Positions 34,199 to 46,100 of a stretch of 64,000 nucleotides of DNA are shown here, piece after piece. The translations under genes were made by a program, and so were the position numbers. The DNA is taken from NCBI GenBank assembly GCA_016858145.1, contig JAEHOE010000139.1, positions 278,741 through 342,740 on the forward strand, given 5' to 3'. The notes beneath the pieces are model-generated. The model was not told where the DNA came from, ran no database searches, and was given only the letters and a program-made list of their open reading frames with translations. Source of the stretch: Edaphochlamys debaryana. Its lineage: Eukaryota > Chlorophyta > Chlorophyceae > Chlamydomonadales. Each line of letters opens with the position of its first letter. Position 1 is the stretch's first letter.

Positions 34199-37100
34199 GT
34201 GGGGCCGGGGGGGGGGGGGTAGCTTGGGGGTGAGGGTGTGTGTTTGTGTGTGGGGGGCGGGAATTGTGCGCTGGGTTGAGGGTCGGATGGCTTTGCGCCC
34301 CGCCACCCCGGGCCTCGTTCTCACCATCGCCTCACCCCGACCCGCCATTTTTCACAGTTTGTACCCGCCTCACGCCTCACCCCTACCCCCCCAACTCCCC
34401 CCCAGGTCGCTCTACGCGCTGGCCCCCGGCGTGCCCCAGTTCTGGCGCCTCAACAACACCATCAGCCTGGGGGACGTGCCGGGGTCCTACCGCACCGTCA
34501 CGCAGGGCAACTGGGAGGCGCCCCCCGAGGACACGGCGCGGGTGCTCAACAGCTGGCTCACACGGGTGGGGTGTGTGGGGGGGAGGGCTGGGTGGGGGAG
34601 AGGGGGGGCGGGCTGCGTCTGCCGTGCTTCCGCAACCCACCCGAGTCGACCACCCCGCTCCAATCCCCCACCCCTCCCCCGCCTCACCCCCCAGTCCTTC
34701 TTCGTTGCGCCCAAGGATGGAAACTACACGCTGCACGGTGAGGGGGGGGGGCGTGGGGGTGTGTGGGGAGGGGGCTCTGGCTCAAGTGCAAGGCACGGGT
34801 CCTGGGAGCTCACCCTGCAGCGTGCGTGCGTGTATCTAGGCACGGGCCCTCTAGCCACACCCTCAGAAAGCCCATGTTTGACGCCCTGAGCGCGACGCCC
34901 CCGCCCCCTTTTGGCCGCATCACACCTCTGAAACCCCTCGATCCCTATCCCCCAGTGTCCTGTGACGACCACTGCCGCCTCAACGCCACCTACCTTCTGG
35001 TGGGCCCGGGGGGGCCTGGGGGGGCCTGGGGGTTCAGGGACAGGGTGGGGGCATGGGGAGGGCAGCGAGCTAGTGAGCAAGTGAGTGGCAGAGCCCTCGG
35101 CGACGTGGGGGCCAACCAAGGGGGACCCCACCCTTGCTCACTCCTTCAAACAATTCCATTAACCTCCCTCCCTGCCCCCCCCCCCCTCCCACGCAGCCCA
35201 ACGGCTCCCTGGTGACCAACCAGACGGTCGCATGGGTGGACGGCTGGACGGGCTGGGTGAGGGGCCTGGGGGGGGGGGACTGTGGATGGTTAGTGGCCAG
35301 AGGGAGCCATACATGGGTCTGCGTTGCCGCCCGGACCCTGTGCGCGGCCTACACACCTCACGACTGCTGACACCTTCCTTGAACCATCCTTCCCCCCCAG
35401 AACGACTGGACCAAGTACCCCTCCCAGCGCTCCGCCCCTCTGGCCCTCAAGCAGGGGCAGGGGGTGCTGCTGGAGGGCGCGGGGGCCAACAACATGGGAC
35501 CGGGGGCCATGGCGGTGGGGGTTACGGTGCCCAGCGCGGAGCCGCGGTTCAACTCCATCAAGTGGGGGGGGGGGGCGGGGGAGGGCTTGGCTGACTCGCC
35601 TTGCAGGCCCTTCAGATGGTTTAGACCGATCAGGCTCACTTCACCTCCCCTCACTCTTACCCCTCACCCCTCAACCCTTACCCCTCACTCCTCATCCCTG
35701 ACCCCTCACCCCTTACCCCTCACCCCTTACCCCTGCCTCACTCCCCCCTCACCCCCTCTCAGGGAGGAGCAGACCATCTGGGTGACGGGCGCCAGCCGCG
35801 CTCGCCAGGTGCTCATGTCGTACCGCTGGGGTGGCGGGCTGACGCTGGTGCTCAACGCCACGGTGACGGCGCCCTCGGCGGCGGACATCACGGTGTGTGT
35901 GTGGGGGGGGGGGCTTGGGGGGGGGGGCAGCTGAGGTCGGGAAACAAGGGGGTTTAGAGGTAGGAGGCGGGTTACACGGATCAAACCCAGAGTATACCCC
36001 CCCCCCCCTCATCTCCCCCTCCCTCCATCCCCCCCCACCCAGCCCCCCCTGGAGGTGGGCCTCCTCCTCACCCTCAACGGCTCCCGCACCGCCCGCCTGC
36101 TCCTGGCCGCCGCCCCCGCCGACTGGGGCAACGCGGTGGCGGACGCGCTGGGGCTGGGGCGGGACGCGGTGGGGGTGGCGGCGGAGACCAGCGGCAGCGT
36201 CATGCGGCTGCAGGTGGGGGCGGGGGTGGGGGTGGGGGGTGGGGAGCGCTGGGGGCTGGGGAGCGGGAACCACTGATTGGGGTATGTACGTACAGGGAGC
36301 GAGGACTTTCTTGGTTGTGTCCATTTTTGATTCCAGGGATCAGCGCCTGCAACCCCCTTCTCTTGTTTCCTTTCCCCGCCCCCCCCCCCCAGATCGGCAT
36401 CAGCTCTCCCACCCGCCCCATCCTGACCTTCAACGCCTCGCTCTACACCCTGGGGCTGCCCCCGCTGCCGCCCGCCCCGCCCCCGCCCTCGGCCGCCTGC
36501 GCCCCCTTCGTCCCCCGCACCCTGCTCAGCCCCCTCCAGCTGGCCGCCCAGGAGGCGGAGGAGGCGGAGGGGGCCCGGGCGGCGGCGCTGCGCCTGCGGC
36601 GGCGGCGCAGCCTGCTGCCCAACCTGGCGGGCTGGCAGGTGGGTGCGGCGGCTGGGGGGCTCGAGTCCTTGATCCCTGCAATCAATCTGCCGAAGCCTTC
36701 ACTCAGCGCTAGCGATACACATTTTCACATTGCCCCCTCGCGCCACCGTCCCTCCCCCCAGGTCTCCCTGTCCGCCGTGTCCGTCCCCGCCGTCACCCCC
36801 GGCGGCTCCTGGCGCCTGGCCCTGCCAGCCCCCGGCGAGTCCCCCGCCTCCGCCCCCGCCGCCTCCCTCCCCTGGAACGCCGACGCCCCCGCCGTGGAGG
36901 CCGCGGCCAAGGCGCTGCTGCCCAACCGCACACTGGCGGTGGCGGCAGTGAGCACGTGAGCGAGGGCTGGGGGTCGCCCCCTCCCCGCACACTGCGCAGG
37001 CTTGTTGGCTCTTCATCCCCCCCTGACTGCTCCTTGCCACCATGCCGTACAAGACATTTCCTGTCCTCACCCCCTCCCCCCTCCCTCCCCCCTCCCTCCC

Positions 37101-40100
37101 CCCTCCCTCCCCCCCCCCAGGTCCCGCATCCAGGGCGGCTTCCTGGTCAACTCCTGGTCCCTCACCTTCAACATTGCGGACGGCAACAACCTGCCAGAGG
37201 TGGTGGGTGGGGGTCTGCCTCTTGGGGAGGGAGGGGGGAGGGGGGGGGCGGGCAAGAGGCAGCTGGCGCTCGAAGACCACCTGGAAGGTGGGGGCACCCT
37301 CACTGTGTCTCCCCTCGCATCCCTCGCCGCAGGTGGTCAGTGCCGGCAGCGGCATGCCCTCCGGCGCCTTCGCCTCCGCCAGGCTGACCCAGGAGGTGGG
37401 GTGGGGCGTGGGGTGCGGGATGGATGGGGGATGGGGTCGGACCAGGGTGGAAGCGTACGGCAGCTAGGCCCCGTAGCCACGCCATCAAGTCTGGCTAATC
37501 CCATGCAAGGCCCATGAAAGGCCCAGTCAAGGCCCATGCGAGGCCCCATGCGAGGCCCATGCGAGGCCCATGAAAGGCGTCCAGTCCCCACACACACTTC
37601 AGCCGCCCCCCCCTCCCACAGTCCAGCCTAGCACATGCCCCGCTCTGCTCTTCGCTACTCCTTCCTCTCCCCTTCCCCTCCCCTTCCCCTCCCCTTCCCC
37701 TCCCCTTCCCCTCCCTCCCCTCCCCCCTCCTGCCCCCCCCCCCCCCCCCAGGCCTCCGCCCCCCTGCTCGGCTCCGTCCGCGTGGCCTTCGGCCCCTTCT
37801 GCGACTCCGTGACCCTGGGGCTGGAGGAGGGGGGGGAGGACGTGAGGCTCAAGCTGGCGGCACTGCCGGGGCTGGCGGGTGGGTGGACGGCCTTGGGGGT
37901 GGGGGGTGGGATGTCTGACGGGGGAGAAGGGGTCCCTCGCCTCGACTTGCAAGTTAAATGTCAACACGCGGTGGGGCCAGGATGGGGCCCGCATGGCCCG
38001 CTGCAGCGGGAGCCCAGCTGGGAGGACGCGGTTTTACTCCATTTTTTGTTTCAACTCCTCCAATCCCTGCCCTCCTCCCCCCGCACCCCCACCCCCCAAC
38101 CCCCCAGCCCCCGTGAGCGTCACCCGCTCCGGCTCCTCCCTGGGCGGATCCGTGTCCTGGCGGGTGGCCCTCGACCCCCTGGCCCACCCGGGGGACCAGC
38201 CCCTGATAAGAGTGGTGGACACGGCCAACCTGACGGGGACGGACGTGCGCGCCTACGTGACCGAGGCCGTGCGGGGCAGCACGGACCAGTTCTTCGGGCC
38301 CCTGCCGGCCTCCCTCACGGGCCTGCCCACGGACTCGGGCCCGGTGGAGCTGCGGGTGGAGGTCAACGGCGCGGTGGCGTCGTGTGGGTCGGACGGCGCC
38401 GGCACCCTGGGCGTGTGCACGTTTGGCTACGATGCGGCCCTGACGCCCCGGGTCGAGGCTGTGAGCCCAGGCGTGGCGGCGTTTGGGCCCGGGGACGCGG
38501 CGCTGGAGGTGGTGGTGACGGGGTCGGGGTTCGACCCTGAGCTGGAGGGTGAGGCGGGGGGCAAGGGGAGGGGGAGGGTCGGGTTGGGGGGGAAGGGGGG
38601 AGCAGGGGGGTGGGCGGGAGGGAAGGGAAAGGGAACAGGCCGGGGTGTATGTTCAACACCATCACCTAGGCACTCACGTAATCCACCTGCACATCCGTCC
38701 CTTGACGAAACCCGTCTGGCCCCCCTGACCCCCTCCACCCCCCACCCCGCCCCCCAGGCAACGAGGTGACCCTGGACGACGGCACCCCCTGCGCCCCCGC
38801 CTCCGCCGCCCCCACCCGCCTCGCCTGCCGCCTGCCCGACACGGTCGCGGCCGGCACCAGGGCCCTGCGCGTGAGAGTGCGGGGCAAGGGCTTCGCGGCC
38901 TTCAACGGCACTGCTGCTAACACCACCACCACCACTAACAGCACCGCTAGCGGTAACAGCACGGTGGCTGGCTTTGCCGCCGCCCCCACCCTCACGGTGC
39001 GGGTGCTGGCGCTCCGCTCCGTGTCGCCCCCCCTGGTGGCCCCCACGGGGGCCTCGCTGCTCAACGTGAGCGGCCGCGGCTTCGACGGCGCCGCGTGCGC
39101 CAACAACCGCCTGAGCGTGGGCGGAGCGCAGTGCGCAGTGGTGGCGTGCGCGCCGCGGCTGCTGCAGGTGGGTGGGTGGGTGGGTGGGTGGGTGGGTGGG
39201 TGGCTGGGTGGGTGGGTGGCTGGGTGGGGCTTGGACACAGGGTGGCAAGCCGGGTTGGGGCCGACGGCGAGAGGAAGGGCCATGGCTGAGAGAACTGACG
39301 CTTGGTGTCTGAAGCTGAACCCGGTCCCTCCCACCACCCACTCTTTGCTTGAAGGTGCTGTGCGCCGGCCCCTTCCCCGCCTGGGGACCCGGCCCCGACC
39401 CCCTCGACGCCCCCATCACCGTGACCGTGCTGGGGGCGGGGGGCGTCGCAGCGGACTCCGTCACCGGGCCCCTCACCCTCCGCATCGACCCCTCGGGCCC
39501 CCTCGCCGCCCTGGCCTCGCCCTCCCCCCTCCCCGCTTCGGGCGCTACCCTGGGACTGGCGCTCTCTGGCCTTCCCCCCGGGTGGGGCCTGAGGGCCGCG
39601 CGCCTGCTGCCGGCGCCCGGGCCCCAGGGGCTGGCGGCGGCGGGGGCCGGCGGCGGCGCGGCGCTGGCGGCGGCGCTGGCGGCGGCGGTGGTGTGCGGGT
39701 CGGCGGCGGTGGCGGCTGACGGGGGGGCGGTGGGGTGCCGGGTGGCGGCGGCGCCGGTGGGGTGGTACCAGGTGCTGCTGGAGGGCAGGTGGGTGGGGGG
39801 GGGCGGGGTGGGGGATAGGTGGGGGGGGGTTTGGTCGTGGAGGGAGCTGCGGGCGGGGTGCGGCCGAGCCTAGTGGTGGCTGTGTCCAGCTGGGGGAGGA
39901 CGGCAGCTGTCCTCACCCCTAACCCTTACCTCCCCTTCATCCTCCCCCCCGACTTCCATGCGTTCCTCCCCGTCCACCCCCCTCCCCTCCCCTCCCCTCC
40001 CCCCAGTGCCGACCTCACCGCCGACGGCTTCCCCGAGACCCTGGCCCTCCTGGCCTCCCCCCCCCTCCTCCTGGACATGGCCATCACAGGGGTGGCCCCC

Positions 40101-43100
40101 GCCGTGGGGTCCATAGGGGGCGGCACGACCCTCACCCTCACCGGCTCCGGCTTCCCCCCCGCCCCCCGCGCCCCCGAGCTCGCCGTGCTCCTGCCCGTGC
40201 CCGTCTCCTCCACCTTCCTGAATGGCCTGGCGGTGTGCGACGTGATCTCCAGCTCGTCCACCTCCATCACCTGCCGTACGCGGCCGCATCTGGCGGCGGA
40301 TGCGGACGCGAACGATCCGTTTGCTCGGAGCGTGGTGCCGCGCGCATCGGCCCCAGGGGGGGTGGCGGTGGTGACTTGCGGAGACCCCAGCATTGGGGCG
40401 ACGGGGGCGGATCTCCTCAAGACCCTGTGCTGGGCGCAGAGCGGCGCGGCGCGCGCGGATTGCAGATCTCCTGGATCTGGGTTTGGGTCCGGATCTGGAT
40501 CTGGATCCTGCACGTTTGCGTACGCCTGGGCCGTCACGCCCTCCATCTCCAACATCTCGGCTGCGTCGTTCGTACCGGGTGACGTGCTCAACGTGACGGG
40601 TGCCGTACTGGATGACGTGGCAGCCCTGGAGCTGCGCCCCGCCGCCAACGCCTCCGCCCCCGCCGCCTTCACCTGCAACCGCACAACCGCCGGCGACCCG
40701 GCAGCTTCCAGCAGCTGCTGGCTTGGATCCAGCTCGGTCCACGTGGCCGTACGGCTCGGGGCCGGGGGCACTCCAGGGGGGGTGCCCGCTGGGGCCTACT
40801 CTGTGGTGCTGGTGGGGGGGGACGGGGGTCGCAGTGTGGACCCGGGGAGGGGGGGGCGGCTGCTGGTGCGGACCGTGCTCACGGCGGTGTCGGCAGGTGC
40901 GGGGGGGGGGGGGGGGCACGGGAAGGAGCGGAGGGGAGGGGGGGTTCGGGGGCAGAAGGATGAGGGAAAGGACGGGATCGGGGGTTGGCGTGAGGGGCGC
41001 CCCTACTGCGTTGCACAGGCGCGGTTCTGCCCGCGTCGCCCTATCCCCGCACCCACGCACAGGAATAGCCTCTCACACACCCGACCCCCTCTACCCCCTC
41101 CCCCCCCCCCAGGCGCTGTTGGGTCCCTGGGAGGCGGCGGCAACGTAACGCTCACGGCCGCGGGGGCGGGCTTCAACGCCGACCGCCTGGAGGGCAACCA
41201 GGTGGGGGGGGGGAGGGGGGGGAAGGGGGAAGGGGGAAGGGGGAAGGGGGGGTTGGCCACGTGCTCATGCCCGCCTGGTGCGGTAGGGGGGCAAGGTTGA
41301 GCTTGGTTAGGGCGCAGGGTCCCGGTCAGGGGCTGTGCGGGAATGCCGGCCCACTGACACCCACCCGCCAACCTCCCCCCCCCCCTCCCAACCCCCCCTC
41401 CCACCCCAGGTGTTCCTGGAGGGTGTGCCCCTCCGCGTGCTCGAGGCCAGCCCCACCGCCCTCACCGCCGCACTGCCGGCAGCGGGGAACGTCAAGGCCG
41501 AGTTCTGGTGCGGTCTTGGCGGGGAGAAGAGGGGAGGGGAGAGGGATCAGCGGGGAGGGGGGCAGGGAGGGGGTGGGGCTCCACGGCGGTCGGACCCAGA
41601 CACCGCCTTGCCACTGCCTCGAAGCGCTCCCAACCGCACCCCTCACCTGTCCCCTTCGCACCCCCCCCCCAGGCAAGTGCCGTGGAACTCCTGGGTCAAC
41701 GTCTACAAATACACGGACCCACGTGATGGGGGCAGGGGGGAAGGCGGGGAATGGGGGGTGGGGTGGGGGGGTCAAACGGATGGAGCACGAGAAGGCACAC
41801 TTGGCCACCTGCGCTTCAATCGCCTCTAGTCACCCTCCCTCCTCCCCCTCCCCCCTCCTCCCCCCCTCCCCCAGCCGCGCTGGTCCGCTTCCTGCCCGCG
41901 CTCTCCAACCAGTGGTACTCCGCCCCCACCTGGGCCCTGTGGGCCCCCACCGCCAGCCCCGGGGCCCCCCTGGAGCCCGACTACTGGGCGGGGCGGTTCA
42001 GCTGGTGGTGCAGGATAGGCACCGCGGGCCGGTGAGGGGGTGAGGGGTGGAGGGGAGGGGAGGGGGGGTGGAGAGGGGCGGAGGGGGTGGAGGGGGGTGG
42101 AGGGTGTTGGGTGGGGTAGGTAAGTAGCCGCGGGGGCGGGGGGGGGGGTCAGGAGGTGGGCGAGCGGCCGCCATCCGCGGATTGATACCACAGTGCTCTC
42201 CAGTGTCCACACTCGTTACAACCACCACCCACCCTCCGCTCCTCTTCCCTCCCCTCAGCTACAACTTCTCCTTTGTGGTGGATGACCTCGCCTGGCTCTA
42301 CATCGTGAGGGGGGGGGGGGCGAGCGGGGAGGAGGGCAATGGAGCGAAAGCAGACACATTCGGGATGCCCTGTCCGCCCTCCCCTATCCATCCCCCCTCA
42401 CAGCGGACCCTCTCCCTCATCTCCCCCTCTCACCCGCCCTCAACCACCCTTCTCCACCCCCCTTTCTCCACCCCCACCCCGCAGGACGGGGCCTACGTGG
42501 GCGCCTCCTCCGACCCCCTCATCGCCGCCAACCTCACCGCCGGGACCCACCTGTGGACCGTGACCTACTACGAGAACGTGGGGAGCAGCGTGCTGCACCT
42601 GCGCTGGGACGAGGGGGACGGCAAGGTGGGGGTTTGAGGGGATTGAGGGGGGGATGCAGATGCTTGGGTCAGGGGCACGGGCAATGGACAGTTGAAGAGG
42701 AAAGCGGGGAGGGGCGGGATGTGGGCGGATGGGTTGTGCCCCCCTCAGCTCCCCCGACACTCACCCTCCGCCCCCCTCCCCTGCCCCTCCCCCCCCCCAA
42801 AGGGCGCCACCCGGGAGTTCCCCTGGAGCTCCGCCAGCGCCTTCCGCCCCGCCACCCCCCTGGCCCTGGCCGCAGCAGTCAACGGCGTACCCGCGGAGGC
42901 CGCCTGCACCAGCCCCCCTGCCCTGGACCTCGCCCCCCCCGGGGCCGCCCCCGCGCCCCTCCCGCCCTTTGCCTCGGAGCCCACCTCCCTCCCCTTGCCC
43001 TCGGGCCCGGGTGCATGCATAGTGGCCCTCTCGTCGTACCACACCCCCTGGATAGTCAACACCACGGGCCTGCCCGCCTCGGGCCCACCCGGGCCCGTAT

Positions 43101-46100
43101 CCTTCCTGGGCCTGTTCCTGACTAATGCCGTGTCTGACATAACCGTGACGGTTGCCGGCGAGGCCTGTGCCGCCGCCTCGCTGCAGCCCGCCTCCGCCGC
43201 CGCCGCCGCCGCCGCGGGGGCCCCGGGGCTGCAGAACCTCACCTGCACGCTGCCCTCGCTGCCGGGGCGGGCGGACGGGGCCATTCAGGTGCGTGCGTGC
43301 GCACTCCTCCATCCGCATGCCCTCAATCCGAACGGCCTCCACCCAGATTCTACACACGACTGGCCTCCTCGCGTGCTGCTATCTTCCCCAGTCAAACCCC
43401 CAACCCCGACCGCGTTGCCTCGGCCCCCCCCTCCCGGCCGCGTGCAGGTGTCGGTGCTGGGCCGCGGCGCCGCCCGCCCCCTCCCGCCCCTGCCCTGGAC
43501 CGCCCTGGTGCCCCGCTTCCCCCTGGGGGTCACGGCGCTGGCCCCCCAGAGGGTCAGCCACGCGGGGGGTGTGGACATCGTGATCAGCGGGTGAGGGGGG
43601 GGGGCTGGAAAGGGGAGCACTACGGTTTGCAGGCGGGTGCGCAGGTGTATGTGCCCCCCGGGGCTTTGCAGGCGCAGAACCTGAACCCTCCCCCCCCCCC
43701 CCTCACCTCCCTCTCCCCCCACCCCGCCCACGCAGCTTCGGCTTCGTGCCCCCCTCCGGCCCCCTGGCGGCCCTGGGCCGGGCCCTGTCCGTGTCCTTCA
43801 CCGACTCGAGTCCGCAGCCGGGGGCAGTCAACGCCAGCGCACTGGTGCTGCAGGTGGGGGTGGGGGGTGGGGGGTGGGGTGGGGAGCTCGGATGCTGTGA
43901 TGAGGTCGAGAGGATGGCGGAGAGGTGGTTGTAATGCGGCGCTGTGGCCCGACCCCTCGTCCTCGCCCTCCCCCTCGCCCTCCTCCCCAGGCCCTGCTGG
44001 TCTCCGCCAACGCCACCCAGCTCCGCCTGCTCCTGCCCCGCCTGCTGGCCCCCCCCTCCTACAGCGACGCGGGGAGGCTGAGCAAGACCCTGACAGTGGC
44101 CACCTTTGACGCCGGCACGGACCGGAACAACTGGTGGTACTCGAGCGTGAGTGGGGGGAAGGGGAAGGGGGGAAGGGGTTTGGGAGGGGGGGTGTTGGGA
44201 GGGATGGGAAGGCGAGAGGGGGAGGGGAGGAAGAAGGAAGGATGGGCTTGCTTGGTGGTACGAGTCGTCCCGCTCATGCCGCCTTCCCCGTCCGCTGCTT
44301 CCCTACCTTCACGCCGTCCTCGTCCCAACTAAACACGCCCCGCCGTCCTCGTCGCATCTACCCACTACATCCCGCAAGCCTTCACGTTCCGCGGTGATCC
44401 CCCCTGCCTTCCGCCCCCCCCACTCCCCTTGTCAGGTTACGCTGGTCTTTGACAACAACTTCACTCCCAACCTCACATCGGTGTCCCCCACCACCGCCCC
44501 CCCCGGCGCCACCACGCTCCTCAACGTCACCTGGCTCCTGGCCCCCGGCACCTCCACCTTCAACCTCACGCCCGTGGGCTCGCCCTCCCGCGCCGCCGTC
44601 TCCCTCACGCCCACCCCCACCCTGCCCCCCGGCCCCGGCGGCTCCGCCCCGGTGCTGGGCGCCGCCCTCAACTACTCCTCCCCCCCCATTCCCTGCGCCA
44701 ACCCCACCGTCACCTCCCGCTCCTGGAGGACCACGGGTGGGTGGGGACCAGGGGGTGGCTTGGGGTCGCCTAGGGCCCGGTAGCCTTGAGGGGTGTGGGG
44801 AGGTGGAGCTGGAGAGGGCCGTTCCCTGAGTCACACAGTCTATCTTAACCTACTCACCCCCCCCTCCCACCACGGCACCATCCGTCCACCCACCCCCAGA
44901 CCGCGTCTACACCGAGTCCCTCTCCTGCGAGCTCCCCGCCTCCCTCCCCGCCAACACCTACACCCCCTGGCTCTGCACCGACACCGGCTGTGACCCCGCG
45001 CCCCCCGCCGCCCGCCTCACCGTGCCCCTCACCGTGGACAGCGTTAGCCCCCGCACCGGCAGGCGCGTGGAGCAGGGGGGGGGAGGGTGTGTGTGTGTGT
45101 GCTTGCAACCGAGCGGGATGTTGTATCCTGCGGGGGGAGGGGGGGAGGGGGCTGTGGAGACGCATGTGTCACTTGATTTCGTGGGAGCCCGTGTCCCCTT
45201 GGCCGGGTGTCCTGGTGTGTGTGGGCTGCGCCTCTGGGCATGGGCATGGGCTCGCTCTAACTCCGCCGCCGTCCCCGCCCCAATGCCCTCACCCTTACCC
45301 CCCTCCTCCCTCCCCCCTCCCCGCAGCTTCGCGGGCTGCCAGGTGATCACGGTCCGCGGCCGCGGCTTCCAGCCCTCCCCCGCCGCCCTGGCCCTGGCCT
45401 TCGGGCCCGCGCCCTGCACCGTCCTCGCCGCCGGGTACACCCAGATCACCTGCCGCCTCGGCTCCGCGCTGAGTCCCGCCAACACCTCCAACTCCAACAC
45501 CTCCGCCGCCGCCTTCACCCTGCCCTCTGCCCCCCTGCTCGCGCCCCTCACCATCTCCCCCGCCGAGGGCGCCCCGCCCCAGACCTTTCCCGGCCCCGAC
45601 ACCTCCTTCGCCTTTGACCCCGCCCTCACCCCCGCCGTGCTCTCCGCCTCCCTCTCCCGCGGCTCCACGGAGGGCGGCACCCGCCTCGCCCTCGCCGTGT
45701 CGGGGTTTGGGGGCGTGGGCGCGGGGGAGGTGGTGGTTATGCTGGGTGACGTGGCGTGCGACAACGCCACGCTGACGTCAGACGCGGCGCTGCTGACGTG
45801 TACCAGCGCGCGCCCGCCGCAGCCGGCGCCGCTGGGGCCGCGGCCCATCACGGTGAGGGGGGTGCCGGGGTAGTGTGTGTGTGGGGGGGGGGCTCGCCAT
45901 GGGGGTGACCAGGGGGTGTGGGAACCGGGGTACACCTCCACCCGGACTCCAAACTTCCCCCCCGCCCCCTCCCCCCACTCAACCCCCAACAGGTGCTGGT
46001 GGCCGGCCGCGGCGCCGCCGCCTGCTCCCTGTCGTACGAGTACGTCAACCTGTGGTCCCGCCGTACCACGTGGGGCGGCGGCCCTCCCCCCGGCGAGGGC

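Larger units (their letters stand above)
36393..41507 (+). other. Central IPT/TIG array
   Basis: Exons: 36393-36638, 36762-36955, 37121-37199, 37333-37395, 37752-37878, 38108-38548, 38758-39167, 39355-39788, 40007-40896, 41113-41201 and 41410-41507. TIG units visible: [20 protein letters not shown] with [32 protein letters not shown] with [35 protein letters not shown] with [28 protein letters not shown] with GFNADR. Regions 36393-37878 lack a recognised domain. Asn-x-Ser/Thr sites are frequent, as expected of a secreted glycoprotein. Confidence 0.75.

Noticed and set aside
35640..35758. Telomere-like repeat
   Set aside because: Units are CCCCTCA/CCCCTTA with no TTTTAGGG form, and they sit inside an intron. 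I regard them as a simple intronic minisatellite.
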